A stretch of 64,000 bases of DNA from Geminicoccaceae bacterium (GTDB taxonomy: Bacteria; Pseudomonadota; Alphaproteobacteria; Geminicoccales; Geminicoccaceae), in assembly GCA_028285265.1 (NCBI GenBank), contig JANQPX010000030.1:620001-684000 (forward strand), given 5' to 3'. How positions within the stretch are numbered: position 1 is the first letter of the stretch; each line of letters begins with the position of its first letter. The position numbers were made by a program, and so were the translations under genes. This document shows positions 1 through 8,382 of the stretch, one piece after another. The notes beneath the pieces are model-generated. The model worked only from the letters and a program-made list of their open reading frames with translations. It made no database searches and was not told the DNA's origin.

Positions 1-982
1 TTGGCTGTCCAAGGGGGCGAACGGTTTCGAGGACGCCACCGGCGCCGAAGGCAATCACCGGCGTCCCTGCCGCTTGCGCCTCCACTGGCGTAATGCCGAA
101 ATCCTCTTCAGGCGCGAAGATGAAGGCCTTGGCACGCCGCATCTCCCGCTCGAGGACCTCAAAGGGTTGAGGTGGCAGCAGAGTGATATTGCCGCCCGCT
201 TTTGCAGCGGCTGCCGGTTGGCCCGGACCATCGCCGATGACGGTCAGCCGTTTGTCTGGCATGCCGATGAAGGCGTCGACGATCGTTTCTGTGTGTTTGT
301 AGGGCACAAACCGTGATGCCGCGAGATAATGATCGTCTTTGGTTTCCTCCAGACCAAAACGATCGACGTCAACCGGCGGGTGCACGACGTCACTTTCCCG
401 GCGGTAGGTCTTTTGGATGCGCCTAGCTACATAGGCCGAATTAGCGATGAACTGGTCAACGCCATGGGCTGTTCTCGAGTCCCAAAGGCGAAGACGGTGC
501 AAAAGGTAACGCGTCAGCATGCCTTTAAGGCCGCGATTCAGGCCGGATTGGCGGAGATATTCGTGCTGCAGCTCCCACGCGTAACGCATCGGAGTATGGA
601 CATAGGCAATGTGCAGCTGATCCGGGCCGGTGAGCACCCCTTTGGCAACGGCATGACTGCTGGAAAGCACGAGGTCGTAGTGGCTGAGATCAAACTGCTC
701 GATAGCCAGCGGAAACAACGGCAAATAATGACGAAAGCGCGGTGATTTGCCAAAGGGAAGGCGTTGAATGAAGGAGGTGTTGATCTGTTTACCGTCGAGA
801 AAACGACGTGAGTCACCCTTCATGATATCGACAAGGGTAAAAACGTCGGCGGTGGGATAACAAGCGAGGATTTCCGCCGCGACACGCTCTGACCCGTAGA
901 AGTGGTCAAACCACTCGTGGACGAGAGCGATCCGCGCAGGGGTGCCGTCAGCGCGCAAGAGGTCAGGGATCTCGACGCTCAC
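1..982 (-). CDS. GT4 glycosyltransferase, WbaZ-like (3' end beyond window)
   Basis: Probable retaining glycosyltransferase adding a sugar from a nucleotide donor to a surface polysaccharide or lipid-linked oligosaccharide at the inner face of the cytoplasmic membrane. Translating the minus strand from a GTG at 982 gives 327 uninterrupted codons to the window edge. Near residues 29-34 is YGSERV, as in mannosyltransferases of the WbaZ group; PPVDVDRF lies mid-protein, followed by VIGDGPG and, around 290-300, the GT4 donor-site pattern E-x-DFGITPVEAQAAG. The GTG overlaps the TGA of the upstream ABC-F gene (GTGA, 4 bases), so the two are probably translationally coupled. The C-terminus is missing. 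The GT4 fold is clear; acceptor and sugar are unknown. Confidence 0.85.
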   Translation of the reverse strand, partial: MSVEIPDLLRADGTPARIALVHEWFDHFYGSERVAAEILACYPTADVFTLVDIMKGDSRRFLDGKQINTSFIQRLPFGKSPRFRHYLPLFPLAIEQFDLSHYDLVLSSSHAVAKGVLTGPDQLHIAYVHTPMRYAWELQHEYLRQSGLNRGLKGMLTRYLLHRLRLWDSRTAHGVDQFIANSAYVARRIQKTYRRESDVVHPPVDVDRFGLEETKDDHYLAASRFVPYKHTETIVDAFIGMPDKRLTVIGDGPGQPAAAAKAGGNITLLPPQPFEVLEREMRRAKAFIFAPEEDFGITPVEAQAAGTPVIAFGAGGVLETVRPLGQP

Positions 983-2790
983 GATGCGTTAGCCTCCGCT
1001 TCGAGTTCAAGCTGAAGCCAACGTTCTTCGACGTCTTCCAGTTCCTGTTGCAGCTGAGCCAAGCGTTCCGTCTTCGTTTCAAAAGCTTCGGCATCCTTTG
1101 CGAAGAGGTCGGGATCAGCAAGGGCAGCTTCGAGATCAACCTGCTCTGCCTGAAGCTGCTCCATGCGCTTTTCCAGTTTTGCCAAGTTGCGCTCGGCTTG
1201 ACGTTTCAAGCGACCTGCCTGTCGATGATCTTCTTTGATCTTGGGTGTTTCGGGTTCCGTTGACGTCTTGGCGATCGAACGGGTGACCGCGGGCTGCCGT
1301 TGTTGCAGATAGTCAGTATAGCCTCCCGCATACTCCATGGCGATGCCATCTCCTTCAAGCACAATTGTGCTTGTGACCAGTCGGTCAAGAAAGTCTCTGT
1401 CATGGCTGACCAGGAGCAGGGTGCCCTCGAACTCCGCTAATCGTTCCTGGAGAAGGTCGAGCGTCTCCATGTCGAGATCATTCGTCGGTTCATCCATCAC
1501 CAGGAGGTTGGCAGGGCGTGCTAGTTGCTGAGCGAGCAGCAGACGGTTGCGCTCGCCACCGGATAGCGCACGGATCGGGGTGCGCAATTGCTCGGAGCGG
1601 AAAAGAAAGTCCTTTAGATAGCCGACGACATGACGAAAACGGCCCTGAACTTCAACATGATCACCGCCGTCTGGGCAAAGCGTATCCCAGGGACTCTTGT
1701 CCAGTGCTAGGCTATCGCGGCGTTGGTCGATTTTGGCGACGTCAAGATTGGTGCCGAGACGAACACAGCCGCTGTCTGGCGGCAGGTCACCCGTCAAAAG
1801 GCGGATAAGGGTGGTTTTGCCGGCGCCATTGGGGCCGATGATACCGATCCGGTCACCGCGCATGATGCGGGTCGAGAAGTCTTGAACGATGACCCGTTCA
1901 TCAAAGCGTTTCTCGATCCCATCCGCCTCGATCACCAATCGGCCACTTTTGCTCACCGATTGATTTTCAAGCTTCGCTTGCCCTTCTGGGCGAAGCCGTT
2001 CCGCTCGCTCTTGACGCATGGCGTGGAGGCGGCGAAGACGGCCTTGATTGCGCTTTCGACGGGCTGTAACGCCGAAATGGAGCCACTCAGTTTCCGCTTC
2101 GATCGCCTTGGCCAGACGGTGAAGCTCTGCCTCCTCCTCGGCCAAGACGGCTGCCGACCAGTCCTCGAAGGCATCGAATCCGTCCTCGTTGACGCGTACT
2201 TTGCCGCGATCAAGCCACCAAGTGGATCGGGACAGAGCCGTGAGGAAGCGGCGGTCATGGCTTATCATGACGATGGCGCCACGAAACGCATGGAGGTCGA
2301 ACTCCAACTGCTCGATGGCCTGGATGTCGAGGTGATTGGTCGGTTCGTCTAGGAGAAGGATTTCTGGATTGCCGATCAGGGCACGCGCGAGGGCGATCCG
2401 TCGTGCCTCACCGCCAGAAATCGAATCGACAAGACGTTCCGGAGCGATGGCAAACCGTTCAAGCATCGCATCAGCGAGGTGATCATCCTCCCCTTCAGCG
2501 GCATGACCGGCCAGCCCTGACAGCACGATCTCTCGGGCTGATGATCCTTTTGACAAGGCTGGGTCTTGGGGCAAGTAAGCCACCTGCGTGCGAGGCTGTA
2601 GAAACCGCTCACCGCCATCGAGATCGATCAGCCCGGCAATTGTTTTGAGCAACGTGGATTTGCCCGCACCGTTCCTGCCGACCAGACAGATCCGGTCGTC
2701 GCGTCCGATCGCGACATCCAGATCGGCAAAGATCGTCTGACTGCCGATCCTAAGATGAGCGTTACGTAGCGTAAGGAGCGGAGGGGCCAT
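979..2790 (-). CDS. uup: ABC-F family ATPase, Uup-like
   Basis: Soluble duplicated ABC ATPase without membrane segments; ABC-F proteins act on ribosomes or, for Uup, are linked to DNA-transposon precision and translation. It is 603 aa, usual for Uup. Walker A of the first cassette is GRNGAGKST (38-46) with signature SGGEARR and Walker B LLLDEPTNHLD; the second cassette has GPNGAGKT (about 320), LSGGERNR and MDEPTNDLD. The last 80 residues form a charged Leu/Glu/Lys-rich coiled coil, the C-terminal domain that separates Uup from EttA. The ATG at 2790 starts directly before the first strand; no strong Shine-Dalgarno is visible. It runs into the glycosyltransferase gene by a GTGA overlap. Confidence 0.93.
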   Translation of the reverse strand: MAPPLLTLRNAHLRIGSQTIFADLDVAIGRDDRICLVGRNGAGKSTLLKTIAGLIDLDGGERFLQPRTQVAYLPQDPALSKGSSAREIVLSGLAGHAAEGEDDHLADAMLERFAIAPERLVDSISGGEARRIALARALIGNPEILLLDEPTNHLDIQAIEQLEFDLHAFRGAIVMISHDRRFLTALSRSTWWLDRGKVRVNEDGFDAFEDWSAAVLAEEEAELHRLAKAIEAETEWLHFGVTARRKRNQGRLRRLHAMRQERAERLRPEGQAKLENQSVSKSGRLVIEADGIEKRFDERVIVQDFSTRIMRGDRIGIIGPNGAGKTTLIRLLTGDLPPDSGCVRLGTNLDVAKIDQRRDSLALDKSPWDTLCPDGGDHVEVQGRFRHVVGYLKDFLFRSEQLRTPIRALSGGERNRLLLAQQLARPANLLVMDEPTNDLDMETLDLLQERLAEFEGTLLLVSHDRDFLDRLVTSTIVLEGDGIAMEYAGGYTDYLQQRQPAVTRSIAKTSTEPETPKIKEDHRQAGRLKRQAERNLAKLEKRMEQLQAEQVDLEAALADPDLFAKDAEAFETKTERLAQLQQELEDVEERWLQLELEAEANAS

Positions 2791-2792
2791 TG

Positions 2793-2999
2793 ATGTCCGA
2801 GGTCGATAAAGGGTTCGCCGAACGTCAACCGAAAGCCGATTGGTCGGTCGTCGATCCCTTTACCACGCCTGGCGGACTGGCCCAAGCCGCATTGGCGGCC
2901 TGGACCGAAAGGTTGTTCCGTTACCGCAGCAATGATGGTGTTGCGGACCTTAGACCGTTGACGGATCGGGCTGGATCAGGATTTCGACCCGCCGATTGA
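2793..2999 (+). CDS. Possible small protein, unrecognised
   Basis: A 68-codon frame divergent from the ABC-F gene. The ATG at 2793 is preceded by GGAGGGG six bases upstream, a strong-looking Shine-Dalgarno, although that stretch is also antisense to ABC-F codons and could be chance. The peptide begins MSEVDKGFAE and contains a hydrophobic-amphipathic middle (GLAQAALAAWTERLF). Its last 50 bases overlap the 3' end of the OmpA-like gene on the other strand. I recognise no family; it may be a remnant or a chance frame. Confidence 0.3.
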   Translation: MSEVDKGFAERQPKADWSVVDPFTTPGGLAQAALAAWTERLFRYRSNDGVADLRPLTDRAGSGFRPAD

Positions 3000-3621
3000 G
3001 CTGGCGGCCTGCCTCGGTGCCGTTGTCGGCGCGCGGCTCGCTTTCACCCAGTCCCTCAGCGCGCATCATGCTTGGCGGCACGCCGCGGCTGACAAGCTCA
3101 CTCACCACAGCCTCAGCACGTCTGACCGACAAGTCTTGATTATAGGCGTCGGTACCGCTCGAGTCCGTGTGGCCAACGACGGTCACCTGATTGCGGTCAT
3201 ATTTGGCGAGGACATTGGCGAGCTTGGTCAGGCTCGGTTGAAAAGCAGGCTTGATCGCAGCGCTGTCGAAGTCGAAGGAGACCTCGCTGTCGAGGGTAAG
3301 CTTGAGAAGATCGTCGCGAACGCGTTCGATTTCGATCTGATTGGCAGCTCGCTCGTTGGCAAGTTCTTGCTCAAATTCCTTTTCTTGCCGGTCAAACAGA
3401 TACCCCAGCCCGCCGCCAACCGCCGCGCCTGCCGCCGCACCCGCGATTGTACCACCGGTCCGACTGCCTTTCTTATCGAGTCGATTGCCGAGAATGCCGC
3501 CTGCGACCGCGCCAATAGCGCCACCGACAGCAGCTTTGTTAACGGATTGTGTGCCGTCAGGATTGGTCGTGCAACTCGCGACCAAGAGGCATCCAAAGGC
3601 AATACACGCCGTTCGCATCAT
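2950..3621 (-). CDS. OmpA-family peptidoglycan-binding lipoprotein with glycine zipper
   Basis: Outer-membrane lipoprotein expected to tether the envelope to peptidoglycan. Start chosen at the tandem ATGATG (3621) because GGAG lies upstream and a lipoprotein signal follows at once (lipobox VASC, Cys at residue 17); an upstream in-frame start would bury the signal. Residues about 30-80 form glycine-zipper repeats (AVGGAIGAVAGG, AGAAAGAAVGGG). A short coiled stretch leads to a C-terminal OmpA domain with VVGHTDSSG, YNQDLSVRRAEAV and LNRRVEI, the usual diaminopimelate-binding loop residues. 223 aa, normal for YiaD-type proteins. A CtrA-like box lies 78 bases upstream. Confidence 0.9.
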   Translation of the reverse strand: MMRTACIAFGCLLVASCTTNPDGTQSVNKAAVGGAIGAVAGGILGNRLDKKGSRTGGTIAGAAAGAAVGGGLGYLFDRQEKEFEQELANERAANQIEIERVRDDLLKLTLDSEVSFDFDSAAIKPAFQPSLTKLANVLAKYDRNQVTVVGHTDSSGTDAYNQDLSVRRAEAVVSELVSRGVPPSMMRAEGLGESEPRADNGTEAGRQLNRRVEILIQPDPSTV

Positions 3622-3698
3622 GTCACCATCTCCAGCTGGGCAGGGCGTTAGTCGGAGCACCGATCGCGTCCACTGCCCTTCATACTGCACAGCTAACG

Positions 3699-3714
3699 TT
3701 AACGGAACATTAAC
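3699..3714 (-). promoter_or_regulatory. Candidate CtrA box upstream of the OmpA-like lipoprotein
   Basis: TTAA, seven bases, then TTAAC: an exact match to the alphaproteobacterial CtrA consensus TTAA-N7-TTAAC. It lies about 78 bases upstream of the lipoprotein start, in the only intergenic gap serving that gene. A short palindrome TAACGTTA overlaps its edge. Binding is inferred from the motif alone. Confidence 0.5.
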
Positions 3715-3744
3715 GAAGAAAATTCTGAGCGACGTGAACCGAAG

Positions 3745-4473
3745 TTACCAATCGAGCCCTTCTTCGGTGATCGCCCGCCTGAGTGATGCCAGCTCGGCGA
3801 GGTCATGAAGGAAAGGCGTTGTGCAAAACGGTCCAAGCTTGAACGGTGCGGCTTTGGTCACCAGACCCGATCGAGAGGCCGTAAGCAGGATCTCAGCGAC
3901 ATGCTGCTGATCGGTGAACATACTCGGCACAAGTTCGTCGATCATCTGCGACCACGCTTGATTGTCGCGCTCCTTAGCTAGGCCGAACTCGTCAAGCTCA
4001 ACAGTTTTTTCCAAGAGGCAGGTGATCACCGTGATCTCTTCGACCGTGAGACCAGCAACTGCATCGGCATAACGAAGAAATTCCGATGCTTTCGCTCTTG
4101 AACGTGTTGCCAGGCCACGGATGACTTTGGCCATAATGCGAAGATTAAGCTCGCACGTGCCTTCCTGAGCGGCACGGATATAGCGAAGAACCATGCCGGT
4201 GGCTTCTTCGACTTCGCCGACACGGGTCAAGCGCCGTTTGATCTGCCGAAGCTCGCTATGGAGAATATCTTCCGCTTCCTCAAGGCGCCAGCTCAAGACG
4301 CGGCCGAGAGCTGAACTCAAGAGTCCGACGCTGCCGGTCGAGGCGACCCATAGCTCACTCGCGAGTGCATCGAAGCTATCTGGCAGCTTGTCACCACCCG
4401 TCTCTTTGGGGGTAGCTTCCGATTTATGCTGTCGGTCAAGAGGTTGTGGTAAGGTATTCATGTGGATAGTCAT
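3745..4473 (-). CDS. Conserved-looking helical protein of unknown function
   Basis: Predicted cytoplasmic protein of 242 aa (start MTIHMNT at 4473; the internal Met at 4461 is an alternative, and neither has a clear Shine-Dalgarno). No signal peptide or membrane segment is visible. The sequence is almost entirely helical with heptad-like Leu/Glu/Arg patterns around residues 60-130, and ends EEGLDW. Codon use and frame integrity look genuine. I do not recognise a family. It lies between the purA terminus and the OmpA-like lipoprotein in the same direction, with gaps on both sides, so context gives no function. Confidence 0.7.
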   Translation of the reverse strand: MTIHMNTLPQPLDRQHKSEATPKETGGDKLPDSFDALASELWVASTGSVGLLSSALGRVLSWRLEEAEDILHSELRQIKRRLTRVGEVEEATGMVLRYIRAAQEGTCELNLRIMAKVIRGLATRSRAKASEFLRYADAVAGLTVEEITVITCLLEKTVELDEFGLAKERDNQAWSQMIDELVPSMFTDQQHVAEILLTASRSGLVTKAAPFKLGPFCTTPFLHDLAELASLRRAITEEGLDW

Positions 4474-4611
4474 AACCAATGATGAAAATGCGTCAAGCGG
4501 CCATCGGGCCAAGCCCATGCATAGCGTACAATCGTAATGAAATAAAGGCGTGGATTTTTATTCAACCCTGGAGTGTCAATTTGCTCTGGGCTGAACGACG
4601 AAATCCCAGAA

Positions 4612-5919
4612 CTAGTCAGCAAAAGGGTCGCGTAGCAGGATGGTGTCTTCGCGATCTGGGCTGGTTGAAAGGAGGGCTACAGGCGCTTCAACAAGCTCTT
4701 CCAATCGCTTGATATATTTGACGGCTTGAGCCGGTAAATCAGCAAAGCTGCGGGCTCCGCGCGTGCTGTCCGGCCAGCCTTCCATCTCCTCATAAATTGG
4801 CTCGACGCCGGCCTGCGTGCTGACTCCGCTCGGGAGATGGTGAAGAGTTTGGCCATAGTGGCGATAGGCCGTGCAAATTTTGAGTGTTTCCATACCGTCA
4901 AGAACATCTAGCTTGGTTAAGGCCATGCCATGAATGCCGCCGATCTTAATCGCCTGGCGCACCATGACGGCATCAAACCATCCGCAACGCCTTGGACGGC
5001 TCGTTACCGTGCCGAATTCATGGCCACGCTCTCCAAGTCCACGGCCGACGTCGTCATCGAGCTCTGTCGGGAACGGGCCCTCGCCAACGCGCGTTGTATA
5101 CGCTTTGGTGATGCCCAGGACGTAGCCGACGACATCAGGGCCGGTGCCGGATCCGAGTGCTGCCGCCGCTGCTAGGGTGTTCGAGGAGGTCACAAACGGA
5201 TAGGTACCGTGATCGACATCGAGCATTGCGCCTTGCGCACCTTCGAAAAGAATGCGTGCGCCACGCCGTTTCAGGTCTGCAAGCCGGAGCCAGACCGGCT
5301 CGGCGTAAGGTAGGAGCTTGGGCGCGAGATCCAGCAACTGTGCGACAAGCGGCGGCGCCTCGATTTGTGTTTCGCCCAGACCGCGGCGAAGAGCATTGTG
5401 ATGCAAGAGGAGGTCATCGACCTTGCGGGCAAGCACGTCGGGATCGGCGAGATCGCCCATGCGAATTGCACGTCGTGCGATCTTGTCCTCATAGGCGGGG
5501 CCAATGCCGCGGCCGGTGGTGCCAATCTTGCCGACGCCACTGTTCTTCTCTGCCTTAACCTTTTCTTTGGCACGATCCAACTCGCCATGAAGCGGCAGGA
5601 TTAGGGGCGCGTTTTCAGCAATTCGGAGGCTTTCCGGGCTGATCGAGACACCTTGGCTACGTAGACCGTTGATCTCCTCCAACAGCGCCCAAGGATCAAC
5701 CACCACGCCATTACCGATAATCGAGAGCTTGCCCCTTCTGACCACGCCTGACGGCAGCGCTGAGAGCTTGTACGTTTCGCCCTCGATGACGAGTGTGTGG
5801 CCTGCGTTGTGGCCGCCTTGAAAACGTACCACGACCTCAGCGCGCTCCGAGAGCCAATCGACAATTTTGCCTTTACCCTCATCGCCCCACTGGGAACCGA
5901 CCACCGCGACATTGGCCAT
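4612..5919 (-). CDS. purA: Adenylosuccinate synthetase
   Basis: Converts IMP, aspartate and GTP to adenylosuccinate, the first committed step to AMP. The ATG at 5919 (MANVAVVG) is chosen because GGAG precedes it by eight bases and the protein then begins at the GTP-binding loop [11 protein letters not shown]; 435 aa is typical. Other family marks are [10 protein letters not shown] near 40, [14 protein letters not shown] near 130, the [22 protein letters not shown] block in the middle, and [13 protein letters not shown] toward the C-terminal third. It is divergent from the PdxA2-like gene. Housekeeping role, no oddities. Confidence 0.97.
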   Translation of the reverse strand: MANVAVVGSQWGDEGKGKIVDWLSERAEVVVRFQGGHNAGHTLVIEGETYKLSALPSGVVRRGKLSIIGNGVVVDPWALLEEINGLRSQGVSISPESLRIAENAPLILPLHGELDRAKEKVKAEKNSGVGKIGTTGRGIGPAYEDKIARRAIRMGDLADPDVLARKVDDLLLHHNALRRGLGETQIEAPPLVAQLLDLAPKLLPYAEPVWLRLADLKRRGARILFEGAQGAMLDVDHGTYPFVTSSNTLAAAAALGSGTGPDVVGYVLGITKAYTTRVGEGPFPTELDDDVGRGLGERGHEFGTVTSRPRRCGWFDAVMVRQAIKIGGIHGMALTKLDVLDGMETLKICTAYRHYGQTLHHLPSGVSTQAGVEPIYEEMEGWPDSTRGARSFADLPAQAVKYIKRLEELVEAPVALLSTSPDREDTILLRDPFAD

Positions 5920-6048
5920 AGGATTAGCTCCTGACGGCATGCGGCCGCCGCAAGAATGAAAAACAAACCGCTGTCCGACAGCACGGATCACCCCTACTCG
6001 TCAAGGGCAACGAGCGTTCCAGCTGCAACTCGTTTCATTGGGGTTCGA

Positions 6049-6066
6049 TCGATCTGACTAGATCGA
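6049..6066. repeat. Inverted repeat between purA and the pdxA2-like gene
   Basis: TCGATCT-gact-AGATCGA, perfect 7-base arms around a 4-base centre, in the 240-base gap between two divergent genes (purA start 5919, PdxA2-like start 6160). The location suits an operator for either gene, but no regulator is adjacent and GATC-rich palindromes also arise by chance. Confidence 0.35.
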
Positions 6067-6159
6067 CCGCAGGCGGTGTCGATGGGGTCTGGTCGCTTTC
6101 GTCAGTCCTGGTATTCCTTTAAGGACATCGTTAGGGGCATGCAGGGAGGGGGGCGTTTC

Positions 6160-7224
6160 ATGGACCATCATGGAAGACCGCTAATAGCGCTGGCCATGGG
6201 TGATCCTGCGGGCATCGGTGCGGAGCTTGCGGCGAAGCTGCTGGCTGATGCTGACATACAGAAGGTGTGTGACATCCTCTTGCTCGGTGATCGGCGGGTT
6301 TGGGCGTTGGGTTGCGAGCAAGCCAGCGTTGACTATGAGCTGGCTGATCTCGATGGCTTTGTCGATGGGGGGCAGGCCCTATCCGACTTCGGTCATCTCG
6401 ATCCGCGTGACATCACTGTCGGTGAGTCATCTCAAAGCGGCGGTGATTTCGCCTTGGTGAACTTTCGGATCGCGCTCAAGATGGCGGCCGCAGGTGTTGC
6501 TGACGCCGTTGCCTTCACACCGTTCAACAAGCACTCCATGCGCCTCGCGGAGGAAGACTATGTTGACGAAATCGGCTTTATTCGTCGAACCATCGGCGCC
6601 GCGAAGGACGGCAGCGAATTCAATATTTTGGACGAGGTTTGGAACGCGCGTGTGACCTCTCATATACCGCTCAGTGAAGTCGCGGGTTGCATGACAGCTG
6701 AGCGGATCGAAAAAGCGATCGACTTGACCATAGAAAGCATGGAAGCCGCAGGGTTCACCCGACCCAGGCTGGCGGTTGCCGGTCTTAACCCCCACGCAGG
6801 CGATGGCGGCAATTTCGGTCGAGAAGAGATTGACGTGATTGAGCCTGCTGTGCGGGCTGCCGCAAATCGGCAGCTCGCGGTCGAGGGGCCGTTCTCACCT
6901 GATACCGTGTTTCTTCGCGCCAAAGCTGGTCTGCACGACGCGGTCCTCACCATGTATCACGATCAGGGACAAATCGCGATGAAGCTCATGGGATTTGATC
7001 GTGGCATTACCCTTATCGGTGGTTATCCTTTCCCGATTACCACGCCTGCGCACGGCACTGCCTTCGACATTGCAGGTCAGGGAAAGGCCAATCCGGGCGC
7101 GGCTAAGCGTGCACTGACCATCGGCGCTGACATGGCACGACGCTTTAACACCAGCGGCTCCTTCCCCGACCGGCAGACCAGGATCGAAGCCGTCCGTCGT
7201 TTTTTCCGCGGTGGCCACGCCTAA
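6160..7224 (+). CDS. PdxA2-like 4-phospho-hydroxyacid dehydrogenase
   Basis: NAD-dependent, metal-dependent oxidative decarboxylase of the PdxA fold, 354 aa. The ATG at 6160 follows GGAGGGGGG. Conserved PdxA marks: MGDPAGIGAE (N-terminus), TSHIPL (about residue 168), GLNPHAGDGGNFGREE (near 210) and MYHDQGQ (near 265). The region after it, GGYPFPITTPAHGTAFDIAG, resembles PdxA2 (D-threonate/D-erythronate 4-phosphate dehydrogenases) more than true PdxA, which usually has a TSVDHGTA-type motif. I therefore favour a catabolic role over pyridoxal phosphate synthesis. The DUF1537 kinase that usually accompanies PdxA2 is not adjacent, so the substrate is uncertain. Confidence 0.82.
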   Translation: MDHHGRPLIALAMGDPAGIGAELAAKLLADADIQKVCDILLLGDRRVWALGCEQASVDYELADLDGFVDGGQALSDFGHLDPRDITVGESSQSGGDFALVNFRIALKMAAAGVADAVAFTPFNKHSMRLAEEDYVDEIGFIRRTIGAAKDGSEFNILDEVWNARVTSHIPLSEVAGCMTAERIEKAIDLTIESMEAAGFTRPRLAVAGLNPHAGDGGNFGREEIDVIEPAVRAAANRQLAVEGPFSPDTVFLRAKAGLHDAVLTMYHDQGQIAMKLMGFDRGITLIGGYPFPITTPAHGTAFDIAGQGKANPGAAKRALTIGADMARRFNTSGSFPDRQTRIEAVRRFFRGGHA

Positions 7225-7264
7225 TGCTGGACATAGAGAGGGGCAAGGTTGGCCTATTCGGTCC

Positions 7265-8290
7265 TCATCGCCTTGTTGCTGACGATGTCGGGCTCCCGTC
7301 GGCTGAGGTTGCCCATCCGTTTGTTGCCTCCGTCATCATAGCGATCATCTCGAACATGATGGCGGCCGCCACCATGGCCGTGATCTGATTCGGCGAATCT
7401 TTTGTGGGCATCAAGCAAACGACATCGCCACCGACGATGTTCATGCCACGCACGGCATGAAGAAGGCCGACCGCTTCGTCGATGTCGAAGCCTTTTGATC
7501 CGGGTTCAAGATTGGCAACGGCCGGCGCCACGGTTGGATCGAGGCAATCGAGATCGAATGTGATGTACACGGGACGGCCGGCAAGAACGTCTTTCGTTTG
7601 CGCAATCACCTCGGCAGGCCCGCGCTTTCGATACTCGGCCATCGTCACGATGTTGTAGCCATAGTCGTATGAGGGCTGGAGCCAATCGAGTGTCCGAGGA
7701 TGACCCCGTAGGCCGATTTGCATCGAGCTCTTCGGGTCGACATGCCCCTGGTCAGCGAGATAAGCCCCCCAATGGGCTGCCGACTTTTTCGCGCCGAGAA
7801 AGTGGTCGACCTTCGTAAAGACATCGGTGTGGGCGTCGAGATGCAAAAGACTGACCGGCTCACCTCCGGCAATGTTGCCTTTGCCGATCGCTTGGAGAAT
7901 ACCGCCGGTAATCGAGTGATCCCCACCGATTGATACGGGTCGTGCGCCAGCGGCGTCGATCGTCCGATAGAAGGTCGTGATGTCTTCGACGCAAGCTTCG
8001 TTGTCATTGGCGCGTGGAAAGGGCACGTCGCCGACATCAACGATTGTTGCCGACGACCAGGGATCGATCCCGAAACCACCATGGACACGACGCTGGAGCG
8101 CGGAGATGTTGCGAACGGCGCGCGGGCCTAAATGCTGGTCACGTTCGGTCGTGCCGTTCCCGGTGGAATGTGGCACTCCGGCAAGGGCGATATCTGCGCC
8201 ACCCGGCTCCGCCTGCGGGCACCGAAACAGCGTTGGCACACCCCACCAATAGAGATTGTTCATCATGCTTGCATTATGCGCGTCAGCCAT
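7265..8290 (-). CDS. Ureohydrolase (agmatinase / guanidino-acid hydrolase family)
   Basis: Mn-dependent hydrolase releasing urea from a guanidino compound. All metal motifs are visible: GGDHSIT (about residue 122), LHLDAHTDV (about 149) and FDLDCLDPTVAPAV (about 243). 341 aa, slightly longer than typical SpeB because of N- and C-terminal extensions (a Ser/Thr/Arg-rich tail). ATG at 8290 with GGAA upstream. It is convergent with the PdxA2-like gene. The APAV in place of the common APGTG after the third motif argues against classical agmatinase; guanidinobutyrase or another guanidino acid hydrolase is possible. Confidence 0.88.
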   Translation of the reverse strand: MADAHNASMMNNLYWWGVPTLFRCPQAEPGGADIALAGVPHSTGNGTTERDQHLGPRAVRNISALQRRVHGGFGIDPWSSATIVDVGDVPFPRANDNEACVEDITTFYRTIDAAGARPVSIGGDHSITGGILQAIGKGNIAGGEPVSLLHLDAHTDVFTKVDHFLGAKKSAAHWGAYLADQGHVDPKSSMQIGLRGHPRTLDWLQPSYDYGYNIVTMAEYRKRGPAEVIAQTKDVLAGRPVYITFDLDCLDPTVAPAVANLEPGSKGFDIDEAVGLLHAVRGMNIVGGDVVCLMPTKDSPNQITAMVAAAIMFEMIAMMTEATNGWATSADGSPTSSATRR

Positions 8291-8382
8291 CAGCAGCTTC
8301 CTCAGGATGAGCTTGATGGCTTCGGTCTTAAGGCCGATTCTCGTTCGTTATCAAGTGCTGATGCCTGACCGCTAGATGGGGG

